Shown here: piece after piece, positions 42,157 through 50,621 of the stretch
Numbering within the stretch: position 1 is the first letter of the stretch
Layout: every line of letters starts with the position of its first letter
DNA from: Maribacter orientalis
Lineage (GTDB): Bacteria; Bacteroidota; Bacteroidia; Flavobacteriales; Flavobacteriaceae
Assembly (NCBI RefSeq): GCF_900109345.1
Contig: NZ_FNZN01000004.1
Span: forward strand, 310,001 to 374,000
Reading direction: 5' to 3'
Length of the DNA: 64,000 bases
Program-made: the position numbers and the translations under genes
The notes under the pieces: model-generated
The model's input: the letters and a program-made list of their open reading frames with translations, nothing else
Database searches by the model: none
Told to the model about the DNA's origin: nothing

Positions 42157-43425
42157 ATGAAAAAACTACCCATCCTTTTTATACTGTTCTTATTTATATC
42201 TGCCTGTAAAGAATCTCCAAAAGAAACGGTGGTTGCAGAGCCAGTAATCATAACTCCTTCGGCTAAGGCAAGAATAGATTCAGTACTTCAAAATTTTGTA
42301 GATACTCAAAATATTGCGGGCGCTTCAGCACTTATTTTTGAAGAAGGTCAAGAAGTATATTACAATGCCTTTGGCTATGCAGACCTAAATGCAAAAAAAC
42401 CAATGGACCGGAATACGATTGTTCAAATTTATTCTATGACCAAACCTATTACGGGTACAGCATTAATGACCCTTTACGAACAAGGTAAGTTTAAACTAGA
42501 TGATCCCATCTCAAAATACCTTCCAGAATTTTCAAATATGACTGTTTACACAGGTGTAGATTCAAATGGAAATGTGATGACCGAACCACTTAAAAGAGAA
42601 GTGAGTATAAGAGATATTACTAGGCATACCGCAGGTTTTCCGAACAGAGCAGACATTCCTGGACTGAGTGAGCTTATGATAAAAGCCGATGCCATGAATC
42701 GTGAAAATACCCTAACCCAAATGGGTGAGAAAATGGGAAAAGTGCCATTATGGTTTCAGCCAGGTACACAATGGGAATATGGCCCATGTGTTGATGTACA
42801 AGCATTATTGGTAGAACGAATAGCAGGCATACCTTATGGGGAATATGTCAGGAAAAATATTTTAGACCCACTTGAAATGAGCGAAACCAGATATTTTATC
42901 CCCAGTGAAGACAGAGACCGTTTTGCAAAACTATATATAAGAAAAGGTGAAGGTGAATTAGTTCAAGATTCTATAACCTACAGTAATTATACTGAACATT
43001 GGCCACTTACCCGAGGTGGTTCTGGTCTTACCTCAACTTTAGACAACTATATGCGTTTCTCCCAAATGCTAGTTCATGAAGGTAGTTTAGATTCCGTTAA
43101 AATTTTAAAACCAGAAACTATTCAACTTATGGCAACAAATCAATTGGCAGATAGTGTTACTGAACGTTCTTGGTTACCTACTAAAGGTCAAGTTGGTTTC
43201 GGTATCGACTTTGCTGTAAGGGTAGCACCACCAAAAACACCTGAAGAAAACAATGGCGTAGTAGGAGAATTTTACTGGGATGGGGCTGCATCTACTTTAT
43301 TTTGGGTGGATCCAGTTAACAACTTAACCGCCGTTCTTTTTGTACAACTTTTTCCTTATGACCAAATAGGTCTTCATAAACAGTTTAGAGATGCTGTATA
43401 TGGTCCATATTCGTTTGGAAAATAA
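42157..43425 (+). CDS. Class C beta-lactamase-type serine hydrolase, lipoprotein
   Basis: A 422-aa exported serine hydrolase. The signal peptide ends in lipobox ISAC with Cys17. The catalytic SxxK is Ser93-Met-Thr-Lys96 in IYSMTKPITG. The second motif position holds Tyr208 in WEYGPCVDVQ (YGP in place of YxN). RHTAGF is the helix motif of this family. Late motifs such as GGSGLTSTLDNYMRFSQML are typical of Bacteroidetes esterase/peptidase-like members rather than true beta-lactamases. It probably acts at the outer membrane on esters or D-amino peptides. A related protein lies at 56785-58071. Confidence 0.9.
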   Translation: MKKLPILFILFLFISACKESPKETVVAEPVIITPSAKARIDSVLQNFVDTQNIAGASALIFEEGQEVYYNAFGYADLNAKKPMDRNTIVQIYSMTKPITGTALMTLYEQGKFKLDDPISKYLPEFSNMTVYTGVDSNGNVMTEPLKREVSIRDITRHTAGFPNRADIPGLSELMIKADAMNRENTLTQMGEKMGKVPLWFQPGTQWEYGPCVDVQALLVERIAGIPYGEYVRKNILDPLEMSETRYFIPSEDRDRFAKLYIRKGEGELVQDSITYSNYTEHWPLTRGGSGLTSTLDNYMRFSQMLVHEGSLDSVKILKPETIQLMATNQLADSVTERSWLPTKGQVGFGIDFAVRVAPPKTPEENNGVVGEFYWDGAASTLFWVDPVNNLTAVLFVQLFPYDQIGLHKQFRDAVYGPYSFGK

Positions 43426-43533
43426 CATAAAGCTCTATCCCTTGATAAGTTTTAATAATCTTATAAAACTCGATAATAAAGTACATTTAAAATTTCTGGG
43501 GTTTTGCTTATCTTTCTACTCTAAAAAAAACAC

Positions 43534-43863
43534 ATGAAGTTTGAAGAGTTTGTAAAAGCAGCCTTTGTAAAGATGATTTACGAGGTTATACAAGCAGACG
43601 GTAAAGTTCACCCCGCAGAATTAGAAATACTAAATGAGCTTAAAAAAACCCTAGGTTTTGATGATGCGTTTTTAGAACGAACTAAAAAGCTAGATTACGA
43701 TAATGCGCTTGTTACCCTTTATAACATAACTCATGAGCAAAAGAAAGCTTTGGTGAAAATTTTAGACGAGGTAGCCATATCTGACGGGTCGGTTCACAAA
43801 AAAGAAATGGCCTTAATCATAGATACATTTATTAACATTGGTTTAGGTGAAGAAACGGAATAG
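43534..43863 (+). CDS. TerB-like small protein (copy B)
   Basis: A 109-aa acidic helical protein: VIQADGKVHPAELEILNELKKTLGFD followed by KALVKILDEVAISDGSVHKKE. It shares the ADxKVxPAE...FD...EVAISDG..H.KE pattern with the copies at 40571 and 43868. It is 4 bp upstream of copy C, so the two are co-translated. Function is unknown; the acidic DGxVxxxE sites suggest metal or stress-related binding as in TerB. An ordinary ATG start follows a 108-bp gap after the serine hydrolase. Confidence 0.8.
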   Translation: MKFEEFVKAAFVKMIYEVIQADGKVHPAELEILNELKKTLGFDDAFLERTKKLDYDNALVTLYNITHEQKKALVKILDEVAISDGSVHKKEMALIIDTFINIGLGEETE

Positions 43864-43867
43864 CAGT

Positions 43868-44197
43868 ATGGAATTTACAAGAGAGGAAAAATTAGCTGTA
43901 GTTAAAATGGTAGATTATGTAATATTAGCTGACAGTAAAGTAGATCCTGCCGAAATGAATTTACTTACTCAATTAATGGAACGGTTTAGTTTTGATAGCT
44001 TTTTTATTGGGCAGGCGAGAAATTTAAATAAAGACAAAGCTTTTAAAACTTTAAGTCTAATGTCTTTGAGCAAGAAGAAAATTCTAGCTCAACTTTTAGA
44101 TGAAGTTGCCATATCTGATGGCTTTATTCATGAAAAAGAAATCATCAAAATAACAGAAGCTCTTGGCCATATGGAAATTGGCATAGAGTTATCATAA
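43868..44197 (+). CDS. TerB-like small protein (copy C)
   Basis: A 109-aa protein from the ATG at 43868, which lies 4 bp after the stop of copy B; an in-frame ATG at 43847 overlaps copy B and is less likely. It has VILADSKVDPAEMNLLTQLMERFSFD, then LAQLLDEVAISDGFIHEKE. It is closest in pattern to copies A and B. The first site reads ADSKVD, with Ser replacing Gly. Copies B and C look like a tandem duplication that has already diverged. Function is unknown. Confidence 0.8.
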   Translation: MEFTREEKLAVVKMVDYVILADSKVDPAEMNLLTQLMERFSFDSFFIGQARNLNKDKAFKTLSLMSLSKKKILAQLLDEVAISDGFIHEKEIIKITEALGHMEIGIELS

Positions 44198-44351
44198 AAG
44201 AATTTAAGTACCATTAGATTAACTTAGCCAATTAACCCTTACAGCTCATTATCAACTAAAAATTATTGAACAAGGCCTTTAGCACATCAAAAAACATTAA
44301 AATATAATTGTTTTTAAGAAATTCTGGTCCGATAATTGTTTCCCCTTTTCT

Positions 44352-45671
44352 ATGAAAGTTTTTATTATTTACTGCATTTTATTTATTTCAATTGGGTTAA
44401 ACGCTCAAGGTTCTATCGCTGGTAATTTCTCTCCTGCTAAAGATTTCAAATGGTTAATAGCTTATCAATTGACCCCAGGTGGTGAACGATATACTGCAGA
44501 CACAGCAGTAAAAGACGGTTCCTTTACCTTAGAAATACCTATTAATGCGCAACCCGGCATGTATAGATTGGTGTATGCCGTGCCACAAAATGAATTTTAT
44601 GTTGATGTTATCTATGATAAAAAGGAGGAGGTAAAATTCAATTATAACATTAAAGACGGATTAACAATTACTAATTCAATAGAGAATAAGTGGTTCAATG
44701 AATATTTTTCTAAAATCAAAATGGCCCAAGACAGGCTAATGGATTATTATGAAAAAGGAAATGAATCGAAGAAGGAGTATTCTGATATTATTAAAGAGTT
44801 AAAAACCATTCAAAAGTCCTACGAGGAAAATCACACCAATACTATAGCCCATAAATTCATAAAGGCGAATAGGTCTTATCTTCCCGAAGATTATGAAGAT
44901 TTAGAAACATTTCTAAAACATAAGAAGGAACATCATTTTGATAATGTAAATTTAAACGACCCAATTCTACAAGGCTCTAATTTTCTCACTGATAAGATGG
45001 CCAGTTATATTTTCTCTGCCATACCAACAGATATTGCAACCCAAGATGCACTAGAAATAGAAGTAATTAAAAACGTAAAAGCTGTTGCTAACATTATTAA
45101 AAGTACTCCTATAAACTTTCAAACAAAGGCCTTGCATCAAATCTGGGAAATAGCCGAAGCAAATACTTTGGGTTCTGTACAAGATTATACGTTCACAAAT
45201 CATTTAAAAAAATTAGCTATTGCCAATGGAAATCAAAAAATGGTTGACGATATTGAATCTTCTTCGAGACTTAGAATAGGTGTGAAATCACCCGAAATTA
45301 CTTGGGAATCAAATGGAAAAAAACATGCTCTTTCTACTATGGAAAAAGCAGAAAACTACTTATTGGTATTTTGGAGCAGTACTTGTTCACATTGCCTTAA
45401 AGAACTACCAATATTACATGAAGAATTAAAGGGTTTTAATTCTTTAAAAGTACTAGCCATTGGATTAGAAGATGATAAAATAAATTGGAAAAAGGTATCC
45501 GCTACCCTACCCAATTTTAGTCATGCCATCGCTCTTGGAAGATGGGAAAGTGAGTATGCAAAAACTTTTAATATCCAAAGCACACCTACCTATTTTATTT
45601 TAGATAGCGAAAAACGCTTTATCGCCAAACCGGAATCAGATAAAGAAGTTGTTGAATTTCTAGAAAATTAA
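44352..45671 (+). CDS. TlpA-like thioredoxin-fold protein with long N-terminal domain
   Basis: A 439-aa exported protein with a Sec signal peptide (MKVFIIYCILFISIGLNAQ). Residues ~20-310 form a beta-sandwich and helical region similar to the DUF4369-type N-termini found in Bacteroidetes TlpA/ResA-like proteins. The C-terminal thioredoxin domain has FWSSTCSHCLKELP with redox Cys345 and Cys348 (CSHC) and the cis-Pro stretch IQSTPTYFIL. It probably acts in the periplasm in disulfide exchange or protection from oxidants. It converges with the ACT gene with a 4-nt tail overlap (45668-45671). Confidence 0.87.
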   Translation: MKVFIIYCILFISIGLNAQGSIAGNFSPAKDFKWLIAYQLTPGGERYTADTAVKDGSFTLEIPINAQPGMYRLVYAVPQNEFYVDVIYDKKEEVKFNYNIKDGLTITNSIENKWFNEYFSKIKMAQDRLMDYYEKGNESKKEYSDIIKELKTIQKSYEENHTNTIAHKFIKANRSYLPEDYEDLETFLKHKKEHHFDNVNLNDPILQGSNFLTDKMASYIFSAIPTDIATQDALEIEVIKNVKAVANIIKSTPINFQTKALHQIWEIAEANTLGSVQDYTFTNHLKKLAIANGNQKMVDDIESSSRLRIGVKSPEITWESNGKKHALSTMEKAENYLLVFWSSTCSHCLKELPILHEELKGFNSLKVLAIGLEDDKINWKKVSATLPNFSHAIALGRWESEYAKTFNIQSTPTYFILDSEKRFIAKPESDKEVVEFLEN

Positions 45672-46327
45672 AGCGACTTTAAGTCTTTTATAGTTTTGAA
45701 AGCTATATCAACTTGTTCATCGTTCACAAGAATGGTAAACTCATTTGTAGTAGAAATAACTTCGTAAAGTACAATTCCTTCCCAAGCTAAACGTTGAAAT
45801 ATGAAGTAGTAAATACCTGGAACAGAAACGTTTTCTGCTGGTAATTTCACCGTTATTGATGAGAGTTCTTCTGCTTTTTGAGTACATTTTTCATCTTTGA
45901 ACAATCGCTCAACGGTCTTGTCCATCACATTACTAATAACAATGTTTATTTCATTCACACCTCGGCTAGAGGTATAAAAAACATCTTGATTATTGTTGAT
46001 TTCTTCAAGCAACTTGGCTTGATGTACCAATATCTTATCCGAAGCTAAAAAAGTATAATCTGTAAGTGAAGAACGTACGGTTATCTCTCCAATATTCTTT
46101 AGAACCTTTAATATCTTATGGGTCGCTCTAAATTCAAGATCATCAGATAATCGTTTCAATGCCATTACGATAGCGCCATTGCGAATGTCTTTACCTAATT
46201 CGTGTTCAATTTCTGGTTTTACTATTCTTGATAATGACGTAAGGTTGATGATACCTTGTGCTAGAGCACTTTGTAGAAATGGTTTTTTCTTAATGTACTC
46301 TTCTACTACTGATGAGATTGTTTTCAT
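45668..46327 (-). CDS. Stand-alone ACT-domain regulatory protein
   Basis: A 219-aa cytoplasmic protein. Residues ~1-70 are a helical segment (VVEEYIKKKPFLQSALAQGIINLTSLSRIV). The rest carries two ACT-type beta-alpha-beta units, one around FLASDKILVHQAKLLEEINN...INIVISNVMDKTVERLF and one ending SVPGIYYFIFQRLAWEGIVLYEVISTTNEFTILVNDEQVDIAFKTI, which resembles the aspartate kinase regulatory domain. There is no kinase domain, so annotations of such proteins as aspartate kinase would be misleading. It is probably an amino-acid-binding regulator. A strong promoter lies 20 bp upstream. Confidence 0.75.
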   Translation of the reverse strand: MKTISSVVEEYIKKKPFLQSALAQGIINLTSLSRIVKPEIEHELGKDIRNGAIVMALKRLSDDLEFRATHKILKVLKNIGEITVRSSLTDYTFLASDKILVHQAKLLEEINNNQDVFYTSSRGVNEINIVISNVMDKTVERLFKDEKCTQKAEELSSITVKLPAENVSVPGIYYFIFQRLAWEGIVLYEVISTTNEFTILVNDEQVDIAFKTIKDLKSL

Positions 46328-46347
46328 TGTGTTAGTTGGTTGTTGTG

Positions 46348-46378
46348 CAAATATAACAACTTGTTACAAATAAAACAA
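46348..46378 (-). promoter_or_regulatory. Promoter of ACT-domain gene
   Basis: On the minus strand TTG (46376-46378) is followed after 20 bp by TATATTTG (46348-46355), an exact match to the flavobacterial -33/-7 architecture, 20 bp before the ATG. Confidence 0.7.
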
Positions 46379-46416
46379 AATGTTTTTAAATAAAATCTAC
46401 TAAGCCGGTAGATTAC

Positions 46417-46776
46417 TTAAAAATGATAGAATGCAGACTCTAAATGCTCTAGTTCAAAACGACTTTTATTCTTAAGAATCGTAATAATATCAAATCGCAC
46501 ATCAGCATTTATTTCATTTTCGGTAACATAATGATTTGCAGCCATAACCAACAACTTAATTTTTTTTGGGGTTACCGTTTCTGCTATATTCTCAATATAA
46601 TCGGATCTTCTTGATCTCACTTCAACAATGGCCAATGTATCATTCATTTGAGCAATAATATCTATTTCTGCTTGAAGGTATCTGTAATTTTTATAATTAA
46701 TAGTGTATCCTTTTTTCATTAAATAGTCAACCGCTATTTGCTCGCCTTCTTTACCAAATTCATTATGTTTTCCCAT
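46417..46776 (-). CDS. yraN: YraN (UPF0102) family endonuclease-like protein
   Basis: A 119-aa restriction-endonuclease-fold protein: GKHNEFGKEGEQIAVDYLMKKGYTINYKNYRYLQAEIDIIAQ, DTLAIVEVRSRRSD. The Glu of the first helix, AEIDII and VEVRSR supply the E-D-ExR (PD-ExK-like) residues expected of the family. YraN is widespread and conserved, thought to act on DNA or rRNA processing, but its function is unproven. It is transcribed alone, tail to head upstream of the ACT gene. Confidence 0.9.
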   Translation of the reverse strand: MGKHNEFGKEGEQIAVDYLMKKGYTINYKNYRYLQAEIDIIAQMNDTLAIVEVRSRRSDYIENIAETVTPKKIKLLVMAANHYVTENEINADVRFDIITILKNKSRFELEHLESAFYHF

Positions 46777-46964
46777 AATAATCCCTTAAGATTATGTAAT
46801 TCATCGAAAATACGAGTCTTTCGACGCTTTTTTGTTAATAAATATCGTTATTTGAATCCTGAGTATCGAAAATAGATAGTTTAAAATACTATACCAAATT
46901 TCGAAACGTTTAGATTAAAGAGCCCCAACTCTACGAACGTAATACAAACGCCTATTTTAAGATT

Positions 46965-48458
46965 ATGGAATATTTCATTAATTGTAATACTTCTACTCTT
47001 GCTCCGTATACTGCTAATTTAGACCAATTAAGAGCATCACATTTATACAGAAGATTAGGATTTAGTGCCTCGGTCACTACTATTAATCAAGCAACCGGCC
47101 AATCTGCCGCAGCTTTAATAGATAATTTAGTAGATCAAGCATTAAACATGGCCCCTCTACCCGCACCAGCATGGGCGAATTGGACCAATGCTAATTATCC
47201 TGAAGATGACGATGCCCGTAATCAATTGAAGAATCAGCAGAAATCTGAATTTCAATTAGATTATGCGAATGGATTATTAAATAATAATCTAAGAGATCGA
47301 CTAAGCTTTTTCTGGAGCAACCATTTTGTGACAGAACTAGAAGTCTATAATTGTAATTCTTATTTATATGAATACATCAATTGTCTACAGCGCAATTCAC
47401 TAGGTAACTTTAAAACTTTTGTAAGTGAAATAGGATTGACCAATGCCATGTTATATTATTTGGATGGTGTATTCAACAATGGAAACAATCCTAACGAAAA
47501 TTATGGTCGTGAGTTATATGAGCTTTTCACACTAGGTGAAGGTAATGGCTATACAGAAGAGGATATCATAGAAACGGCCAGGGCTCTAAGTGGATATGTA
47601 GAACGCAGTGATATAGGCTGTTCACCAGTAACTTTTGATGCAACTAAACACGATACAGGATCCAAAACTATTCTAGGGCAAACCGGCAATTGGGGTTATG
47701 ATGATGTTATCAATATTCTTTTTAATCAGAGAGCGCCAGAAATTGCAGAATTTATCTGTCGCAAATTATATGAATTTTTCGTTCACCCAGATTCTAAAGA
47801 TGAAGCAAATAATGCACAAACTATTATAGAGGGTATGGCAGCAACCTTCGTATCTAATGACTTCGAAATAGCACCTGTCTTACGACAGCTATTTAAAAGT
47901 CAACATTTCTTTGATGACGAAGCAATTGGTGTAATCATTAAAAGTCCGATAGATTTTTATTTTAACACCCTAAAAGAAACGGATTTCAGCTATACCGATA
48001 CGAATATTGCTGAAATGGTGAACTATAGCGCACTTCTGAGTCAAGAAATTTTTGAACCTGTTGATGTGGCCGGATGGCAACGTGATAGATCTTGGATTAA
48101 CACCAATTTTATGATTGGGCGTTGGCTAACTATTGAAAGCATATTGGAAAACTTTTATATGGCCGATAATGAACAATTTAGAACATTAGGATTAGATATA
48201 TCTGGGAATGCAGGTTTAACAAGCACAAATCCAGATACCGTCGCTAGACTAATTATCGATTTTATGCTCCCTAAAGGACTTTTAGATGAACCTGAATATG
48301 CAAAAGCATACGCAATATTCAGAAGTGATATTGAAGAAGTATACTATGAAGGTGGTAACCAAGAATCTTGGACATTGGCAACTTGGCAACAAGCCCCTTT
48401 TCAAGTATATCTTTTAATGCAATATCTAGCTAGACAACCTGAGTTTCAATTAAAATAA
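46965..48458 (+). CDS. DUF1800 family protein
   Basis: A 497-aa protein of the DUF1800 family: HLYRRLGFSASVTTINQA near the start, DRLSFFWSNHFVTE, GRELYELFTLGEGNGYTEEDIIETARALSGY, and FICRKLYEFFVHPD. No signal peptide is visible at the annotated start. DUF1800 genes nearly always pair with DUF1501 genes, as here (11-bp gap), and the pair is usually found with exported surface proteins in Bacteroidetes and Planctomycetes. The biochemical role is unknown. Sequence between yraN and this gene (46777-46964) shows no other gene. Confidence 0.9.
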   Translation: MEYFINCNTSTLAPYTANLDQLRASHLYRRLGFSASVTTINQATGQSAAALIDNLVDQALNMAPLPAPAWANWTNANYPEDDDARNQLKNQQKSEFQLDYANGLLNNNLRDRLSFFWSNHFVTELEVYNCNSYLYEYINCLQRNSLGNFKTFVSEIGLTNAMLYYLDGVFNNGNNPNENYGRELYELFTLGEGNGYTEEDIIETARALSGYVERSDIGCSPVTFDATKHDTGSKTILGQTGNWGYDDVINILFNQRAPEIAEFICRKLYEFFVHPDSKDEANNAQTIIEGMAATFVSNDFEIAPVLRQLFKSQHFFDDEAIGVIIKSPIDFYFNTLKETDFSYTDTNIAEMVNYSALLSQEIFEPVDVAGWQRDRSWINTNFMIGRWLTIESILENFYMADNEQFRTLGLDISGNAGLTSTNPDTVARLIIDFMLPKGLLDEPEYAKAYAIFRSDIEEVYYEGGNQESWTLATWQQAPFQVYLLMQYLARQPEFQLK

Positions 48459-48469
48459 TACCTACAGTT

Positions 48470-50173
48470 ATGTGCAATACACACCACTCCCCATATAAAG
48501 GTCTTCAACATGAAGGTCATGATGACGAACATAAAACATGGAGCCGTCGATCATTTTTACAAGCAATGGGCATTGCCGGTTCTGGATCTATGATGCTCGG
48601 CGCAAACATGTTAACAGCTTCTGCCCCATCACCCTTATCAGCAGGTATTGCGGCAGCTGAAACAGACAATATTCTGATATTAATAAGACTATCAGGGGGT
48701 AATGATGGGTTAAGTACCGTTATACCTTTAGAACAGTATGATAGTTATGCTAAAGCACGACCAAATATTTATATCCCTGAAAGTAAAGTATTAAAACTTA
48801 CTGATGAATTTGGTGTTCCATCTTATATGAATGCTTTGGCACCCATGTGGGAAGAAGGCCAATTTAAGGCTGTACATGGAGTGGGTTATGAAGGCCAAAG
48901 TCTTTCGCATTTTACAGGTTCTGATATTTTTGCCAATACCGATATAGAAACAACAGGTTTTAGTGGATTAAATACTGGTTGGATGGGTAGACATTTTGAA
49001 AATATTTATCCAGATTATTTAATAAACCCACCAGCTGCACCAGCAGCTATTCAAATCGGTCAATTTGGTAGTTTGGTCTTTCAAGGTGACGAGACTAATT
49101 ATGCATTTGTAACCTCAAACATTGATCAGCTCGAAGAAATTGCTGAATCTGGAGTGGTCTATGGTTTAGACGATACACTTTTTAACAATTGCATGTATGG
49201 TGATCAACTTAAGTTTCTTAGAGGGGTTGCCAATACGACGTATGAATACTCAGGACTCATTCATGAGGCCTATGAAAGAGGACAAAATCAAGTAGAATAT
49301 CAAGAAAACGGCTTTGCACGCCAATTGGCGCTTATAGCCAGATTAATAAAAGGAAACTTAGGTACAAAAGTATTTATGATTTCAATGGGAGGTTTTGATA
49401 CCCATGGTAATCAACCTCAAGCTCATGCGCGATTAATGACAACTTTATCGGTTGCAGTCAACAATTTCTACGAAGATTTAGCATTTACGCAACAAGACGA
49501 TAAGGTATTGAGTATGACTTTTTCAGAATTCGGTCGACGTATTTTTGAAAATGGTTCTAACGGTACTGATCATGGTAAAGCTTCCCCAACATTATTCTTT
49601 GGTTCAGGTTTAAATGGCAGTGCTTTTGTTGGCGACCACCCAACTTTAGATGACCCAGATGGAAGGGGCAACTTAGAGTACACAATGGATTTTAGAGATC
49701 TTTATGCTACCGTACTTGCCGAGTGGTTATGTGTAGATGTTCCTTTAGTGGAAGCTCATTTATTGAATTACAAACCTTATGTACCCGTTAATTTAGGCTT
49801 TAGCTGTAGTGGTGAAGCATTCCCAGAAATAGCGTATAGCGATGGTGAGGTTACACCACCAGTACCAACTGAGGAAGAAGCTGAAACACCCTTCAATCCT
49901 GATTTGTTGAATGCCGTTGTTCACAAACCATTTTATCCAACGGATAGTACTCCACATATTTATCTAGAAATGCCTTTTTCGGCACACGTAGATATTCAAC
50001 TTTTTAATATCCTAGGTCAACGAGTCGGCACTGTTTTTAATGAAATGATGTTCGAAGGGTCTACCGAAATAAATATACGAGAGCGCATGCCCGAACAACT
50101 ATCAACAGGAAAGTACATATATCGTATAAGTGTACAGAATCAAAAGATGAGTAAATCCGTGATGGTAGCTTAA
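48470..50173 (+). CDS. DUF1501 family protein with twin-arginine signal and T9SS domain
   Basis: A 567-aa exported protein of the DUF1501 (sulfatase-like) family. The N-terminus has a twin-arginine motif SRRSFLQAMG (Arg26-Arg27) and a hydrophobic stretch, so export is probably Tat-dependent. The core shows LIRLSGGNDGLSTVIPLEQY, SHFTGSDIFAN, MISMGGFDTHGNQ, MTFSEFGRRIFENGSNGTDHG and a closing PTLFFGSG. Residues ~460-567 form a T9SS-like sorting domain (VDIQLFNILGQRVG, STGKYIYRISVQNQKMSKSVMVA). Combined Tat export and T9SS sorting is unusual. It is co-transcribed with the DUF1800 gene and followed by a terminator. Confidence 0.9.
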   Translation: MCNTHHSPYKGLQHEGHDDEHKTWSRRSFLQAMGIAGSGSMMLGANMLTASAPSPLSAGIAAAETDNILILIRLSGGNDGLSTVIPLEQYDSYAKARPNIYIPESKVLKLTDEFGVPSYMNALAPMWEEGQFKAVHGVGYEGQSLSHFTGSDIFANTDIETTGFSGLNTGWMGRHFENIYPDYLINPPAAPAAIQIGQFGSLVFQGDETNYAFVTSNIDQLEEIAESGVVYGLDDTLFNNCMYGDQLKFLRGVANTTYEYSGLIHEAYERGQNQVEYQENGFARQLALIARLIKGNLGTKVFMISMGGFDTHGNQPQAHARLMTTLSVAVNNFYEDLAFTQQDDKVLSMTFSEFGRRIFENGSNGTDHGKASPTLFFGSGLNGSAFVGDHPTLDDPDGRGNLEYTMDFRDLYATVLAEWLCVDVPLVEAHLLNYKPYVPVNLGFSCSGEAFPEIAYSDGEVTPPVPTEEEAETPFNPDLLNAVVHKPFYPTDSTPHIYLEMPFSAHVDIQLFNILGQRVGTVFNEMMFEGSTEINIRERMPEQLSTGKYIYRISVQNQKMSKSVMVA

Positions 50174-50197
50174 ATTGTTTCCCACTATTATAAAAAG

Positions 50198-50230
50198 GCC
50201 CTATTCAATACGTATGAATAGGGCTTTTTT
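50198..50230. terminator. Bidirectional terminator after DUF1501 gene
   Basis: GCCCTATTCA (50198-50207) pairs with TGAATAGGGC (50215-50224) across a 7-nt loop, with A5 before and T6 after. It also serves the convergent 59-aa gene, whose stop is at 50233. Confidence 0.88.
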
Positions 50231-50232
50231 AT

Positions 50233-50412
50233 TTAAGCTAATTTCGACTTGTCATTCTTCGTTTTAAAAGACAGTACCTTTTTTACTCTATGGTTCTTAT
50301 CCTTATAGACTAATGCTATATCCTCTACTTTAGCTTCTTCTCTTTGTGATTCTACATCTATCTTTTGCAAGCCTTCAGCCAATCTTAATTTTTTAAAATT
50401 ACCAACACTCAT
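50233..50412 (-). CDS. 59-aa basic hypothetical protein
   Basis: Minus-strand ATG at 50410-50412 to TAA at 50233-50235, 59 codons. The translation starts MSVGNFKKLRLAEGLQKI and continues DVESQREEAKVEDIALVY before a Lys-rich end (FKTKNDKSKLA). The composition (many Lys, Glu, Arg, Val) and the presence of the bidirectional terminator directly after its stop support it as a real gene. The C-terminal half (ALVYKDKNHRVKKVLSFK) may form a small beta strand pair. I recognise no family. Upstream (50413-50570) is AT-rich with no clear -7 box on this strand. Confidence 0.6.
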   Translation of the reverse strand: MSVGNFKKLRLAEGLQKIDVESQREEAKVEDIALVYKDKNHRVKKVLSFKTKNDKSKLA

Positions 50413-50570
50413 ATCATTTATATTATTGTAATTAATTAAGTATTTTTTATAAAAAAAACAGTTTTTTTAAATCTTTCGTATAAATAATCGACAAGACACA
50501 CTTTTATCATCTATTTTATTTAAGATATCACCATTTAATCTATTTAAGTGCTAATTACAATTGGCAAGTA

Positions 50571-50604
50571 TTTGGTGATTCTCCCATCAAATTCAGTATT
50601 TTTG
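50571..50604 (+). promoter_or_regulatory. Candidate metG promoter
   Basis: TTTG (50571-50574) and TATTTTTG (50597-50604, exact TAnnTTTG) are 22 bp apart, 17 bp before the metG ATG. Confidence 0.6.
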
Positions 50605-50621
50605 TAGCTTAATTTATTTTG

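Noticed and set aside
42157-43425. Antibiotic-resistance beta-lactamase
   Set aside because: The SxxK fold is present, but the YxN position is YGP and the context is not a resistance locus; serine esterase/peptidase is a safer call. The same applies to 56785-58071.
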